Under the pieces are notes generated by a model. It did not search any database. It was not told the origin of the DNA and was given only the letters and a program-made list of their open reading frames with translations. 64,000 bases of DNA from Heyndrickxia vini. GTDB taxonomy: Bacteria; Bacillota; Bacilli; Bacillales; Bacillaceae_C. Both the position numbers and the translations under genes were made by a program. The stretch lies in assembly GCF_016772275.1 (NCBI RefSeq), contig NZ_CP065425.1, positions 920,001 through 984,000 of the forward strand, in the 5' to 3' direction. Numbering within the stretch: the first letter of the stretch is position 1; each line of letters opens with the position of its first letter. Positions 52,111-60,725 of the stretch are shown piece after piece.

Positions 52111-52968
52111 ATGGGGAAGAATTTAGTGATTCAAACAGATTTTGGTACAAGTGATGGGGCAGTTAGTGCAATGTATGGAGTGGCTATTTCGGTTGATCCG
52201 GATCTGCGAATTTTTGATCTAACACATGATATTCCACAATATAATATTTGGGAAGGCTCTTATCGTCTTTACCAAACCATTGCGTATTGGCCGGCGGGAA
52301 CGGTCTTTGTTTCCGTCGTTGATCCAGGTGTGGGATCGGATCGTTTAAGTATTGTCGTTAAAACGGTGGATGATCAATATATTGTTTCACCTGATAACGG
52401 GACACTCACACATATTAAACAACATATTGGTATTATAGAGGCAAGGGTGATTGATGAAACGGTCAATCGATTGCCGAAGTCAGGCGAATCATACACATTC
52501 CACGGTCGTGATGTCTATGCCTTTACAGGAGCACGATTAGCAGCAAATGTAATCACGTTTGAACAGGTGGGTCCTGAAATCGATGTGGAGCAAATTATTG
52601 AATTACCCAATACAGAGGCGAGCATCAATCAAGGGATTATTACTGGAACAATTGATATTTTAGACGTTCGTTTCGGAAATCTGTGGACGAATATAAGCCG
52701 TGAATTGTTTAAAAGCGGAGATATCGAATACGGAACATCTTTAGAAGTGACAATTTCTAATAATCGTCATCAAGTATATAAAAACATCATGACATTTGGC
52801 CGTTGTTTCGCCGATAGTCGTCTCGGAGAACCATTACTCTATGTGAATTCATTAGACAAAATAGGTGTTGCTCTTAACCAAGGATCCTTTGCAAAAGCTT
52901 ATCACATCGCTACCGGGGTGAATTGGAAAATTAGTATTCGCAAAATTAATGAAATCAATTATAATTAA
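52111..52968 (+). CDS. SAM hydroxide adenosyltransferase (DUF62 family)
   Basis: The 285-aa protein belongs to the SAM-dependent halogenase/hydroxide adenosyltransferase family (LVIQTDFGTSDGAVSAMYGVA, FDLTHDIPQYNIWEGSYRL, GTVFVSVVDPGVGSDR, YIVSPDNGTLTHI, TFHGRDVYAFTGARLA). Non-halogenating members split S-adenosylmethionine with water to adenosine and methionine. AAGGAGG precedes the ATG. It heads an operon with an ECF transporter under a methionine T-box, which fits methionine recovery. The halogenase alternative is unlikely in this setting. Confidence 0.87.
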   Translation: MGKNLVIQTDFGTSDGAVSAMYGVAISVDPDLRIFDLTHDIPQYNIWEGSYRLYQTIAYWPAGTVFVSVVDPGVGSDRLSIVVKTVDDQYIVSPDNGTLTHIKQHIGIIEARVIDETVNRLPKSGESYTFHGRDVYAFTGARLAANVITFEQVGPEIDVEQIIELPNTEASINQGIITGTIDILDVRFGNLWTNISRELFKSGDIEYGTSLEVTISNNRHQVYKNIMTFGRCFADSRLGEPLLYVNSLDKIGVALNQGSFAKAYHIATGVNWKISIRKINEINYN

Positions 52969-53038
52969 TTTCATTAAAAGCTGTCGCACTATTAAAATAA
53001 GTAGATAAATTCATGAAAATTCAGGGGGGAAGAGAACA

Positions 53039-53593
53039 ATGAAAAAACAATTATCAATTAAAACAGTTGTTGCCATTGGGATTGGAGCTGCACTGTTTGC
53101 GATTTTAGGAAGATTTGTTTCCATACCTACGGGAATTCCGAATACAACCATTGAAACATCATATGCTTTTCTTGCTTTTATGGCTGTTATTTTTGGTCCG
53201 ATAGCCGGTGGCCTGATTGGCTTAATTGGCCATGCGCTTAAGGATGCGATTTTTTACGGCTCGATTTGGTGGAGTTGGGTAATCGTTTCATTATTTGTCG
53301 GTTTTATTATCGGACTTCTTGCATATAAAATTCGGATTGAGTTTGGAGAATTTCGTCTCAAAGAAATCATTACGTTTAATATCGTTCAAGTTGTGTCACA
53401 AGCAATTGGCTGGTTTTTCCTCGCTCCATTCTTAGATGTGCAGATTTATGCAGAACCGGCTAGCAAAGTCTACACGCAAGGACTAATTGCGGGAGCAGCA
53501 AACATTGTAACAGTAGGAATACTGGGTACTATTCTATTAACCACTTATGCAAGAACACGCAGTAAAAGTGGAAGTTTAACAAAAGATATTTAA
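53039..53593 (+). CDS. ECF transporter substrate-binding (S) component, UPF0397 type
   Basis: The 184-aa membrane protein has about six hydrophobic segments, starting with [21 protein letters not shown] and including [19 protein letters not shown], the form of UPF0397 S components. It gives specificity to the ECF module encoded next. The Met T-box and SAM hydrolase suggest a methionine-related or adenosyl compound as substrate, by inference. GGGGGGAAG precedes the ATG. Confidence 0.85.
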   Translation: MKKQLSIKTVVAIGIGAALFAILGRFVSIPTGIPNTTIETSYAFLAFMAVIFGPIAGGLIGLIGHALKDAIFYGSIWWSWVIVSLFVGFIIGLLAYKIRIEFGEFRLKEIITFNIVQVVSQAIGWFFLAPFLDVQIYAEPASKVYTQGLIAGAANIVTVGILGTILLTTYARTRSKSGSLTKDI

Positions 53594-53620
53594 TTTGTCA
53601 GTTAGATTAGGAGAATTGCA

Positions 53621-55333
53621 ATGAAAAAGAAAGTGATTCACTTTGATAATTTCACCTTTAAATACCGCAGTCAAGCTGAACCGACCCTGCTCAATATTAA
53701 TCTCAGTATTTATGAAGGAGAAAAAATTCTTATCGTAGGTCCATCTGGTTCTGGTAAAAGTACGCTAGCCCATTGTATAAATGGGCTAGTTCCCTTTTCT
53801 TATAAAGGGGAAAGTCAAGGAAGCCTAACAATTAACGGAAAAGAAACGAAGGATTTAAATATTTTTTCCATTTCTAAAATGGTAGGGACTGTACTACAAG
53901 ATCCAGATGGGCAGTTTATTGGTTTGAGTGTAGGGGAGGATATCGCGTTTGCTCTTGAAAATGACTGTGTTCCTCAACAGTTAATGGCAGAGCAAGTCGA
54001 AACGGTTTCTGAATTGGTTGATATGAAGGAATATCTTGGTTCTTCCATTCACCAGCTTTCCGGTGGACAAAAACAACGGGTTGCACTTGGGGGAGTTATG
54101 GTTGATCAAGTTGATATCCTTCTTTTTGATGAGCCGTTAGCAAATCTTGATCCTGCAACTGGAAAACATGCTATAGCATTAATTGATCGAATCCAAAAGG
54201 AAACCAACACGACCGTCATCATTATAGAACATCGGCTCGAGGATGTGTTGCATCGAGATGTGGACCGAATTATTGTTATGAATGAAGGCAGGATTGTAAG
54301 TGATTCCTCTCCAGATGAATTACTAGCTTCGGACGTACTTGAAACCAATCATATTCGTGAACCACTGTATGTTAAGGCACTGAAATATGCTGGCTGCTCG
54401 ATTACGAAGGACATGCGTCCCGCACATATAGAAACTTTAAATATAGAGACTACTAAGAAAAAATTAATCGATTGGTTCGAAATGACACCGCCATCTGAAA
54501 ACAGAGAAGAGACGCGTCCCATTTTAGCAGTAGAAAATCTTTCTTTTAGATATGAAAAAGGAAGAGATACGTTAAATGGAATCTCCTTTTCCATTGCAAA
54601 AGGGGAGATGATCAGCATTGTTGGGAAAAATGGTGCAGGTAAATCAACGTTATCCAAATTGATATGTGGCTTCGAAAAGGGGCACTCTGGGAAAATTTTA
54701 TTTGATGGAAAAGATATCACAAACGATACAATTCGAGAGCGTGCAGAACGAATTGGGATGGTATTGCAAAACCCGAATCAAATGATTTCCAAACATATGA
54801 TTATAGATGAGGTTGGATTAGGATTAAAATTGCGTGGTGTTTCCGAGGTGGAAATTAAAGAACGTGTTGAGAAAACCTTACATATTTGCGGGCTGTATCC
54901 GTTTCGAAATTGGCCGATTTCTGCCTTAAGCTTTGGTCAAAAGAAACGGGTAACGATCGCATCTATATTAGTTTTGCAACCGGATATTTTAATTTTAGAT
55001 GAACCAACGGCTGGACAGGATTTTCGTCACTACACGGATATCATGGAATTTTTAGTAGAGTTGAATCGTCAAGGTGTAACGATAATCATGGTTACTCATG
55101 ATATGCATTTAATGCTTGAATATACCCCGAGAACAATCGTGATAGCGAATGGGACCATCCTTGCTGATGATGCAAGCGCTCGTATTCTATCAGACGAAAA
55201 TGTGATAGAACGGGCGAACTTAAAAGAGACCTCATTAATAGAACTTGCTGTACAAGCAGGAATTGAGAGCCCTCAGGAATTCGTTACTCGATTTATTGCA
55301 TTTGATAAGGAGGTTCGCCGAACATGGCAGTAG
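53621..55333 (+). CDS. ECF transporter duplicated ATPase (EcfA-EcfA' fusion)
   Basis: The 570-aa protein joins two ABC ATPase domains. The first has Walker A GPSGSGKST (40-48), Q-loop QDPDGQFIG, signature LSGGQKQRVALGG and DEPLANLD. The second has GKNGAGKST (335-343), QNPNQMI, the unusual signature LSFGQKKRVTIAS and DEPTAGQD. It powers the ECF transporter with the S and T parts encoded on each side. It overlaps ecfT by 10 bases. Confidence 0.93.
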   Translation: MKKKVIHFDNFTFKYRSQAEPTLLNINLSIYEGEKILIVGPSGSGKSTLAHCINGLVPFSYKGESQGSLTINGKETKDLNIFSISKMVGTVLQDPDGQFIGLSVGEDIAFALENDCVPQQLMAEQVETVSELVDMKEYLGSSIHQLSGGQKQRVALGGVMVDQVDILLFDEPLANLDPATGKHAIALIDRIQKETNTTVIIIEHRLEDVLHRDVDRIIVMNEGRIVSDSSPDELLASDVLETNHIREPLYVKALKYAGCSITKDMRPAHIETLNIETTKKKLIDWFEMTPPSENREETRPILAVENLSFRYEKGRDTLNGISFSIAKGEMISIVGKNGAGKSTLSKLICGFEKGHSGKILFDGKDITNDTIRERAERIGMVLQNPNQMISKHMIIDEVGLGLKLRGVSEVEIKERVEKTLHICGLYPFRNWPISALSFGQKKRVTIASILVLQPDILILDEPTAGQDFRHYTDIMEFLVELNRQGVTIIMVTHDMHLMLEYTPRTIVIANGTILADDASARILSDENVIERANLKETSLIELAVQAGIESPQEFVTRFIAFDKEVRRTWQ

Positions 55334-56151
55334 AGATGCTATCGTACATTAATCGTGCCTCACCTGTACATCAACTTACAGGTGTAACGAAACTACTTAT
55401 ATTTATTATGTGGTCGACTTCCGCTATGCTTACGTATGATACTCGGGTTTTGCTCTTTTTATTGCTATTGAGTATTACTATTTTTGTTGTATCAAAAGTA
55501 AAGTTGCAAGAAATCTTGTTTGTATTACTATTTATTTTATTTTTCTTAGTTTTAAATAATATCGCGATATATATTTTTTCCCCTCAAGAAGGAGTGAAAA
55601 TATACGGTTCGAGTCATGTGCTATTTGAGATAGCAGGACGGTATAATCTAACAACTGAACAGCTATTTTACCAATTTAATATTACACTAAAATATTTTGT
55701 TGTTATTCCTGCTGCATTACTATTTATCGTAACGACACATCCGAGTGAGTTTGCTGCATCATTAAATCGGATTGGCATCCCGTATAAAATTTCTTATGCA
55801 GTATCATTAGCTTTACGCTATATTCCCGATATTCAGAGAGATTTTCGAAACATTGCCCAGTCACAGCAAGCACGTGGGATGGACTTATCAAAAAAGGAAA
55901 AGCTTTTTACAAGAGTTAAAAATTCGGCATCCATTATTATTCCGTTAATTTTATCAAGCTTAGATCGAATAGAAGTAATTAGCAATGCAATGGAACTTCG
56001 TGGTTTCGGAAAAAATAAAAAACGAACATGGTATAGTTCAAAACCTTTTAAGCTAGCAGATTATTTGACTATCATCTTCGGAATCTGTGTATTGGTGGGA
56101 TCACTGTGGTTGACGTTTAATGATGGAGATCGTTTTTATAATCCTTTCTAG
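55324..56151 (+). CDS. ECF transporter transmembrane (T) component
   Basis: The 275-aa protein has an N-terminal membrane part (KLLIFIMWSTSAMLTYD, LFLLLLSITIFVV, ILFVLLFILFFLVL), the T-component motifs with Arg (SQQARGMDLS and SNAMELRGFGKNKKR) that contact the ATPases, and a last membrane segment. A GGAGG lies just before the ATG, within ecfA. It ends the operon that starts with the SAM hydrolase gene. Confidence 0.92.
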   Translation: MAVEMLSYINRASPVHQLTGVTKLLIFIMWSTSAMLTYDTRVLLFLLLLSITIFVVSKVKLQEILFVLLFILFFLVLNNIAIYIFSPQEGVKIYGSSHVLFEIAGRYNLTTEQLFYQFNITLKYFVVIPAALLFIVTTHPSEFAASLNRIGIPYKISYAVSLALRYIPDIQRDFRNIAQSQQARGMDLSKKEKLFTRVKNSASIIIPLILSSLDRIEVISNAMELRGFGKNKKRTWYSSKPFKLADYLTIIFGICVLVGSLWLTFNDGDRFYNPF

Positions 56152-56196
56152 ACTATTCCTTTTATAATCTGGGTCAGAAAGGTCAACCAAAAAAGC

Positions 56197-56223
56197 TAAA
56201 CATTACCATTGACAGGTCGATAT
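56197..56223 (+). promoter_or_regulatory. Sigma-D promoter of flaG
   Basis: TAAA (56197-56200), exactly 15 bases, then GTCGATAT (56216-56223), one mismatch to consensus and 33 bases before the flaG start codon. Confidence 0.85.
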
Positions 56224-56256
56224 AAATATAAAAGGGTTTACAAGGGGAGAAAGAAA

Positions 56257-56619
56257 ATGATCGATAAAATTGGAGGACAGGCGGTACCTGCAGCAATAAT
56301 AACAACTACTTCAGTTCGAGGGGATGCGAATGACAGTAACCTTGCAGAAACAACTCAATCTAGGCAAGTGGATGATAAGAAGACGGAAGTAGTCCCAAAG
56401 GATAAGCTTGAAAAAATCATAGATAGCATGAATGATTTTGTTGCCGCTTCAAATACTCATCTAAAATTTGAATTTCACGATAAATTAAATGAGTATTATG
56501 TAACGATAGTTGACGATAAAACACAAGAAGTCGTGAAAGAAATTCCTTCAAAGAAAATGCTTGATATGTATGCAGCAATGACTGAATTCCTTGGCATTAT
56601 GGTAGATAAAAAAATATAA
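56257..56619 (+). CDS. flaG: Flagellar protein FlaG
   Basis: The 120-aa protein has a disordered, charged N-terminus and the FlaG domain (DKLEKIIDSMNDFVAASNTHLKFEFHDKLNEYYVTIVDDKTQEVVKEIPSKKMLDMYAAMTEFLGIMVDKKI). FlaG influences filament length in other bacteria. AAGGGGAGA selects ATG 56257. In B. subtilis flaG lies between hag and fliD; here it is about 9 kb away but keeps its own sigma-D promoter. Confidence 0.9.
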   Translation: MIDKIGGQAVPAAIITTTSVRGDANDSNLAETTQSRQVDDKKTEVVPKDKLEKIIDSMNDFVAASNTHLKFEFHDKLNEYYVTIVDDKTQEVVKEIPSKKMLDMYAAMTEFLGIMVDKKI

Positions 56620-56686
56620 TAATACATATTTGTTTTCCTAGTTATTCCAGTATATGAAATAATTAAAACTATGATAAAATGAATGT

Positions 56687-56712
56687 GACCACCTCAAAAT
56701 GTAGGTGGTTTT
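56687..56712 (+). terminator. Hairpin between flaG and comFB
   Basis: ACCACCT and AGGTGGT arms with an 8-nt loop and T4. It can end flaG transcripts. Confidence 0.65.
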
Positions 56713-56770
56713 AATTATGCTTATTCTTAAAAATTATTATTTTAAAAGAATATCACGTGGGGGACCATTT

Positions 56771-57040
56771 ATGCCTGTGTTCAATGTAATGGAGGAAATT
56801 GTGAGAAATGCAATTGATGAACATAAAGATCAGCTGAAATTAGCGTGCACGTGCGAAAACTGTTTAGACGATGTTTTAGCACTTTCATTAAACCGTTTAC
56901 CTCCGAAATATATCGTGAATCCCGATACGAGCCCATTTGTCCGGGCAGCATATACTGCTGATCGACAAGGCGCAGCAAACATCATTAGCACCGTTTTTCA
57001 GGCGGCTGAAATCGTATCGAAAAATCCTCGTCATTCATAA
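56771..57040 (+). CDS. comFB: Late competence protein ComFB
   Basis: The 89-aa protein shows the ComFB pattern: FNVMEEIVRNAIDEHKDQLKLACTCENCLDDVLALSLNRLPPKYIVN, including the Cys-x-Cys-x2-Cys cluster. In B. subtilis comFB lies between comFA and comFC; here that spot is empty and the gene is 33 kb away beside flaG and hemAT. ComFB-family proteins elsewhere bind cyclic dinucleotides, so a motility-linked signalling role is conceivable. GTGGGGGA selects ATG 56771. Confidence 0.85.
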   Translation: MPVFNVMEEIVRNAIDEHKDQLKLACTCENCLDDVLALSLNRLPPKYIVNPDTSPFVRAAYTADRQGAANIISTVFQAAEIVSKNPRHS

Positions 57041-57108
57041 CTAGTAAGGAATTTTTGAAAGTTTAATTTAGTAGTGTCTAAACCAAAATAACATCTAAGA
57101 GGTGGCCA

Positions 57109-58410
57109 ATGAATTGGTTCAGTAAAAAATCATTGAATGAACAACCTGTTCTTACAAAAGAAGAACTGCAAATTTCTATTAATATAAACGATCATGAAGT
57201 AAACAGGCAGATGCAAATGATTCGTTTTACAGAGGAAGATTTACGCATCGCTGCATCCATAAAACATATCGTTGATCAAAACATTGAAAAGATCGTTGAT
57301 GATTTTTATAATGCAATCGGTCATCAGGAAAATCTTATGGACATTATCAATCAGTATAGTAGCATCGATCGGTTACGACAAACATTAAAACGCCATATAA
57401 GCGAAATGTTTGTTGGTGTCATTGATGACGCATTTATCGAAAAGCGGAAAACGATTGCTGTTGTTCATCTACATATTGGGTTAGAGCCTAAATGGTATTT
57501 AGGTGCGTTCCAAAATTTATTGTATTCTTTAATAGAACTCGTTGAAAAACATGTAGAATCAAAGGTGCATGTGATTGAAATCATCAAAAGTATTTCAAAA
57601 CTTCTTAATTTCGAACAACAAATTGTTCTTGAAACATATGAAAAAGAATATCAAAAACTTCGGAAGCAGCATGAAGAACAAAAACATATCATTGAGCAAC
57701 GAATTGCCCAAGCATCCGAATCACTTTCTCGGTTTTCTAACCAAACAAATGACTTTATGAATCAACTAAATACACAATCAACTGAAATGCTGTCCATTGC
57801 TACTCAAAATGTTGAAGTAGCCAAGCTTATGTCTGTGGAAGCTAGTATTAGTAAAGAAAAGTTAAGTCAGGAACAACAATTAATTAACAATATTGAATCA
57901 AGTACATTAAATATCAATGAACGGGTAAAGGAGCTGAAGCAAGCTTCCGATCAAGTTCATTCCATCATTTCGATTATTACGGGTGTTGCTGAACAAACGA
58001 ATTTATTAGCATTAAATGCTGCGATTGAATCGGCAAGAGCGGGCGAGTATGGAAAAGGGTTTTCTGTCGTAGCAGGTGAAGTAAGAAAATTAGCCGAGGA
58101 AACGAAAAAGTCGATCGGTGATATTTCTACATTAATTGAAAGTATAAAAACTCAAATTGAAAATGTGACGCTTTCGATTGGAGATGTGACAGAACTGACG
58201 AAGGAAAGTTCAAAAGAGATTACTAATATGGACTCATTCTTTGATAAAATTCTTCAAGCTGCAGCCGAAAATAAACATCATAGTGATCGAACAAAAATTG
58301 AGCTTACTCAAACGTCGGAAATTATTCAACAAGTGACAAACCTTATGGAACAAATTGCTGTTTCTTCTGACGATTTAAAGGAGCTTTCACAAAGATTTAA
58401 TACAAAGTGA
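57109..58410 (+). CDS. hemAT: Globin-coupled aerotaxis receptor HemAT
   Basis: The 433-aa soluble chemoreceptor has an N-terminal protoglobin domain (residues ~20-190) with the segment [19 protein letters not shown]; His120 is the likely heme ligand. A methyl-accepting signalling domain includes the conserved hairpin tip [44 protein letters not shown]. It senses oxygen and signals to CheA-CheW. AAGAGGTGG lies before the ATG. Its place next to flaG fits a motility cluster. Confidence 0.93.
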   Translation: MNWFSKKSLNEQPVLTKEELQISININDHEVNRQMQMIRFTEEDLRIAASIKHIVDQNIEKIVDDFYNAIGHQENLMDIINQYSSIDRLRQTLKRHISEMFVGVIDDAFIEKRKTIAVVHLHIGLEPKWYLGAFQNLLYSLIELVEKHVESKVHVIEIIKSISKLLNFEQQIVLETYEKEYQKLRKQHEEQKHIIEQRIAQASESLSRFSNQTNDFMNQLNTQSTEMLSIATQNVEVAKLMSVEASISKEKLSQEQQLINNIESSTLNINERVKELKQASDQVHSIISIITGVAEQTNLLALNAAIESARAGEYGKGFSVVAGEVRKLAEETKKSIGDISTLIESIKTQIENVTLSIGDVTELTKESSKEITNMDSFFDKILQAAAENKHHSDRTKIELTQTSEIIQQVTNLMEQIAVSSDDLKELSQRFNTK

Positions 58411-58463
58411 ACAATCCCTAATGAACAACTGATTGTTTGAATAGGGTTGGACCAACGATATAT

Positions 58464-58493
58464 GACCGTCTCCTGTTCAAGGGGGCGGTTTTC
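58464..58493 (+). terminator. Terminator of hemAT
   Basis: GACCGTCTCC and GGGGGCGGTT pair with a wobble and an internal mismatch around a short loop, followed by TTTT. Confidence 0.65.
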
Positions 58494-58641
58494 TACTTTT
58501 CATGTGATGGGAATATCCCTTTGGAAGCTTTAGGTCTTCTTGTGATCCCAACTTAGGATAAAATTAATACATACAAGAAACTTAGGATAATGAACAATCG
58601 TATTATATAGAGAAAAAATTTTGGGGATAGGATGAGGAATC

Positions 58642-58977
58642 ATGGCAAAGTATGAAAAGATAATTATTGGTCAATTTGAGGAAGTGGTTAATCATTTGGA
58701 AAACGATATTGCTAATAGTGGAATTAGTATGAAATTAGTGGATGAAAGCAACTACACTGTTGGAGATTCAAAAATAGCGGTTCGAGTTTATGATAAATAT
58801 TTTATGAGAAATGGCAACAGGGCAAGTTTGAGCCTTACTGTAGTAGGTAATGACAGTAATATTTTTATATCAGCAATTGGTGCAGGGGGAGGACAAGGTA
58901 TTTTTATAAACTTTAGCCTTGGTGCCGAAGATGATATGGTTGCAATCGTGCAAAAAAGTATAGAACAAATGGAATAA
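58642..58977 (+). CDS. DUF6054-like small protein
   Basis: The 111-aa protein starts MAKYEKIIIGQFEEVVNHLENDI and has alternating strands (SKIAVRVYDKYFMRNGNRASLSLTVVG; IFISAIGAGGGQGIFINF), like the conserved DUF6054 family. Function unknown; no signal peptide or membrane segment. GGGGATAGG precedes the start. It stands alone with a terminator behind it. Confidence 0.65.
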   Translation: MAKYEKIIIGQFEEVVNHLENDIANSGISMKLVDESNYTVGDSKIAVRVYDKYFMRNGNRASLSLTVVGNDSNIFISAIGAGGGQGIFINFSLGAEDDMVAIVQKSIEQME

Positions 58978-59008
58978 TACTTAACTTAATTAAAGGTAAA
59001 ATCGAAAA

Positions 59009-59042
59009 AACGCTTGGATAAAATCAATATCCAAGCGTTCTT
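59009..59042. terminator. Strong terminator between convergent genes
   Basis: Perfect 11-bp arms AACGCTTGGAT and ATCCAAGCGTT around a 9-nt loop, with A-rich and T-rich flanks, so it can work both ways. Confidence 0.8.
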
Positions 59043-59132
59043 GCTAGTTAAATCGTGTGTTAGGATTACCTTAATTTGTGTGCATTGGTACTATTATTCA
59101 ACTATAGATAATTCTTTTTACTAAAAAGGGGT

Positions 59133-59384
59133 CTACCAGAAGAACCCTGGATAACCGAATCCGTATGGATAGCCACCATAAATGGCAGGACCTAGCAAGG
59201 CGGATCCGGCAAGTCCTCCGAGAACTCCTCCAAAAAACGGCCCGCCGAAAAATGGTCTGCCCCATGGACGACCAAATCCCCAAGGACGGCCCCATAAACG
59301 TTGGTCATTGGCGTTATAATGATATCCATTCCAATTTGGCATTTGATAATTTGGCATTTGATGATAATAATCTGGATGCATCAT
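59133..59384 (-). CDS. Small Gly/Pro/aromatic-rich protein, possibly spore or surface associated
   Basis: The 83-aa protein has a Tyr/Met/Asn/His-rich start (MMHPDYYHQMPNYQMPNWNGYHY) and a Gly/Phe/Pro/Trp-rich second half (RPWGFGRPWGRPFFGGPFFGG ... GYPYGFGYPGFFW) with one short hydrophobic stretch (GGVLGGLAGSALLG). Such composition is common in spore-coat or exosporium-type proteins of Bacillaceae, but no family is certain. GAGGAGGAAAG precedes the ATG. Confidence 0.65.
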   Translation of the reverse strand: MMHPDYYHQMPNYQMPNWNGYHYNANDQRLWGRPWGFGRPWGRPFFGGPFFGGVLGGLAGSALLGPAIYGGYPYGFGYPGFFW

Positions 59385-59550
59385 CTTTCCTCCTCTTTTT
59401 ATTTATAAACGCTTTCCCTAAAGAATATGAAATTTAGACAGTGAGCGTTTGGGTGAATATCCCACTTTATGCAAAATAAAAAAAATACAGAAAACTGATC
59501 TGGAGTATGCTATAATTTTTTCACAAATAGGACAAATGGGGGATATGGGG

Positions 59551-60549
59551 ATGGAACAATTTGTGGAGAAACTCTTTACTCAAGAGGTAATCGAAAATAT
59601 TTTAACTACATTTAATTTAGATCATTCCTATAAAAAATTAGGTGATTTTGAAAACTATGTGTTCGAAGTGAATGAGCAAGGAAAGCCCAAAATATTACGA
59701 ATTACACATAGTTCGCATCGTTCCAAACAGGAATTGGAATCAGAGCTAGACTGGATTCAACATCTATATCGTTGTGGAATCAAGATACCAAATGTTTTAC
59801 TTTCACCTGAAGGAAACACAGTAGAAAAATTTACTGTTAAGGATTCCGCTTTTTTCGCGAGCCTTTTTGAAAAAGCCTCCGGTCATCCGATTTCATTAGA
59901 AGATTCCATTTTTAATGAAAAACTGTTTTATAAATGGGGAAAAATGATAGGGAAGATGCACCGCCATACGAAAGAATATCAGCCTTCAGAACGAATAGTT
60001 TCAAGGCACCATTGGGATGCAAATGATCTTCTTGATTTTGAAAAATATTATGGTAAAGAGGAGTCACAGCTTCTTGAGCATGCAAAAAATGTAGTGCAAG
60101 AGATTAAACAGTTAACGAAAAGTAAAGATAATTATGGTCTAATCCATTCTGATATTCATCACGGAAATTTTTTCTATGATGGTGAGATGATCCATGTGTT
60201 TGATTTTGATGATGCATGCTACCATTATTTTGTTTCTGATATAGCGATTCCGCTTTACTATGCAACCAATTCAAAGCATTTCATTGGAACAAGGGAAGAA
60301 CGAAATCGGTTTGCTAAGAAATTTTTAACCGCCTTCCTCGATGGCTATCAAGAAGAAAATAAATTACCTCGTGAATGGATCAAAAAGATTCCTTTATTTT
60401 TAAAACTTCGGGACATTGATTTATATGCAGTTTTTAATAAAAAAGTTGCTCCCGAACAACGGAATGATCGTGTGAAACATTGGATGCAAGAAATTAAAGA
60501 GCGAATGAAAAAAAATGAAGCCATTGTCGACATCGAATTTTTAACGTGA
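59551..60549 (+). CDS. APH-fold kinase (aminoglycoside/choline-kinase-like)
   Basis: The 332-aa protein has the phosphotransferase fold: N-lobe NYVFEVNEQGKPKILRIT, then the catalytic segment YGLIHSDIHHGNFFYDGEMIHVFDFDDACYHYFVSDIAIPLYYA, with the HxDxxxxN and metal-binding D residues. Many such Bacillus proteins phosphorylate small amines or sugars; the substrate cannot be told. The start is placed at ATG 59551, after GGGGGATATGGGG, rather than the in-frame starts at 59449 and 59536. It stands alone before hpf. Confidence 0.8.
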   Translation: MEQFVEKLFTQEVIENILTTFNLDHSYKKLGDFENYVFEVNEQGKPKILRITHSSHRSKQELESELDWIQHLYRCGIKIPNVLLSPEGNTVEKFTVKDSAFFASLFEKASGHPISLEDSIFNEKLFYKWGKMIGKMHRHTKEYQPSERIVSRHHWDANDLLDFEKYYGKEESQLLEHAKNVVQEIKQLTKSKDNYGLIHSDIHHGNFFYDGEMIHVFDFDDACYHYFVSDIAIPLYYATNSKHFIGTREERNRFAKKFLTAFLDGYQEENKLPREWIKKIPLFLKLRDIDLYAVFNKKVAPEQRNDRVKHWMQEIKERMKKNEAIVDIEFLT

Positions 60550-60558
60550 AATCGAAAA

Positions 60559-60593
60559 TTCGACATGATTTTTAAAAAAGGACAAATTCGACA
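60559..60593. promoter_or_regulatory. Two Spo0A boxes upstream of hpf
   Basis: TTCGACA occurs at 60559-60565 and 60587-60593. Both are exact complements of the 0A box TGTCGAA, in the same orientation and 28 bases apart. They lie just upstream of the sigma-B-like promoter. Confidence 0.6.
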
Positions 60594-60605
60594 AAAAAAT
60601 CTTTC

Positions 60606-60631
60606 GTTTTAAGCAGGAATATGAAGGGTTA
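60606..60631 (+). promoter_or_regulatory. Sigma-B-like promoter of hpf
   Basis: GTTTTA, 14 bases, then GGGTTA resembles the sigma-B consensus GTTTAA-N12-14-GGGTAT. B. subtilis hpf (yvyD) is under sigma-B and sigma-H control, so a stress promoter is expected here. Confidence 0.6.
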
Positions 60632-60677
60632 TAATAGAAATATATAAACATAGCATGATAATAGGAGGCAGTTTCCA

Positions 60678-60710
60678 ATGATTAAGAAAATGGAAGCAGC
60701 ACCCATATAA
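60678..60710 (+). CDS. Possible leader peptide upstream of hpf
   Basis: A ten-codon ORF (MIKKMEAAPI) has its own perfect AGGAGG site 9 bases upstream. Its stop codon is followed at once by the AAGGAGGAG of hpf. It is downstream of the sigma-B-like promoter, so it would be translated first on the hpf transcript. There is no run of one amino acid as in classic attenuators; it may simply couple or tune hpf translation. Confidence 0.45.
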   Translation: MIKKMEAAPI

Positions 60711-60725
60711 TAAGGAGGAGTCCAT

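Noticed and set aside
52111-52968. SAM-dependent fluorinase or chlorinase
   Set aside because: The family includes halogenases, but the Met T-box and ECF operon context favours the water-using hydrolase; no halogen-metabolism gene is near.
59165-59437. Plus-strand 90-codon ORF
   Set aside because: It is antisense to the Gly/aromatic-rich gene, which has a GAGGAGG site and the more coherent composition.
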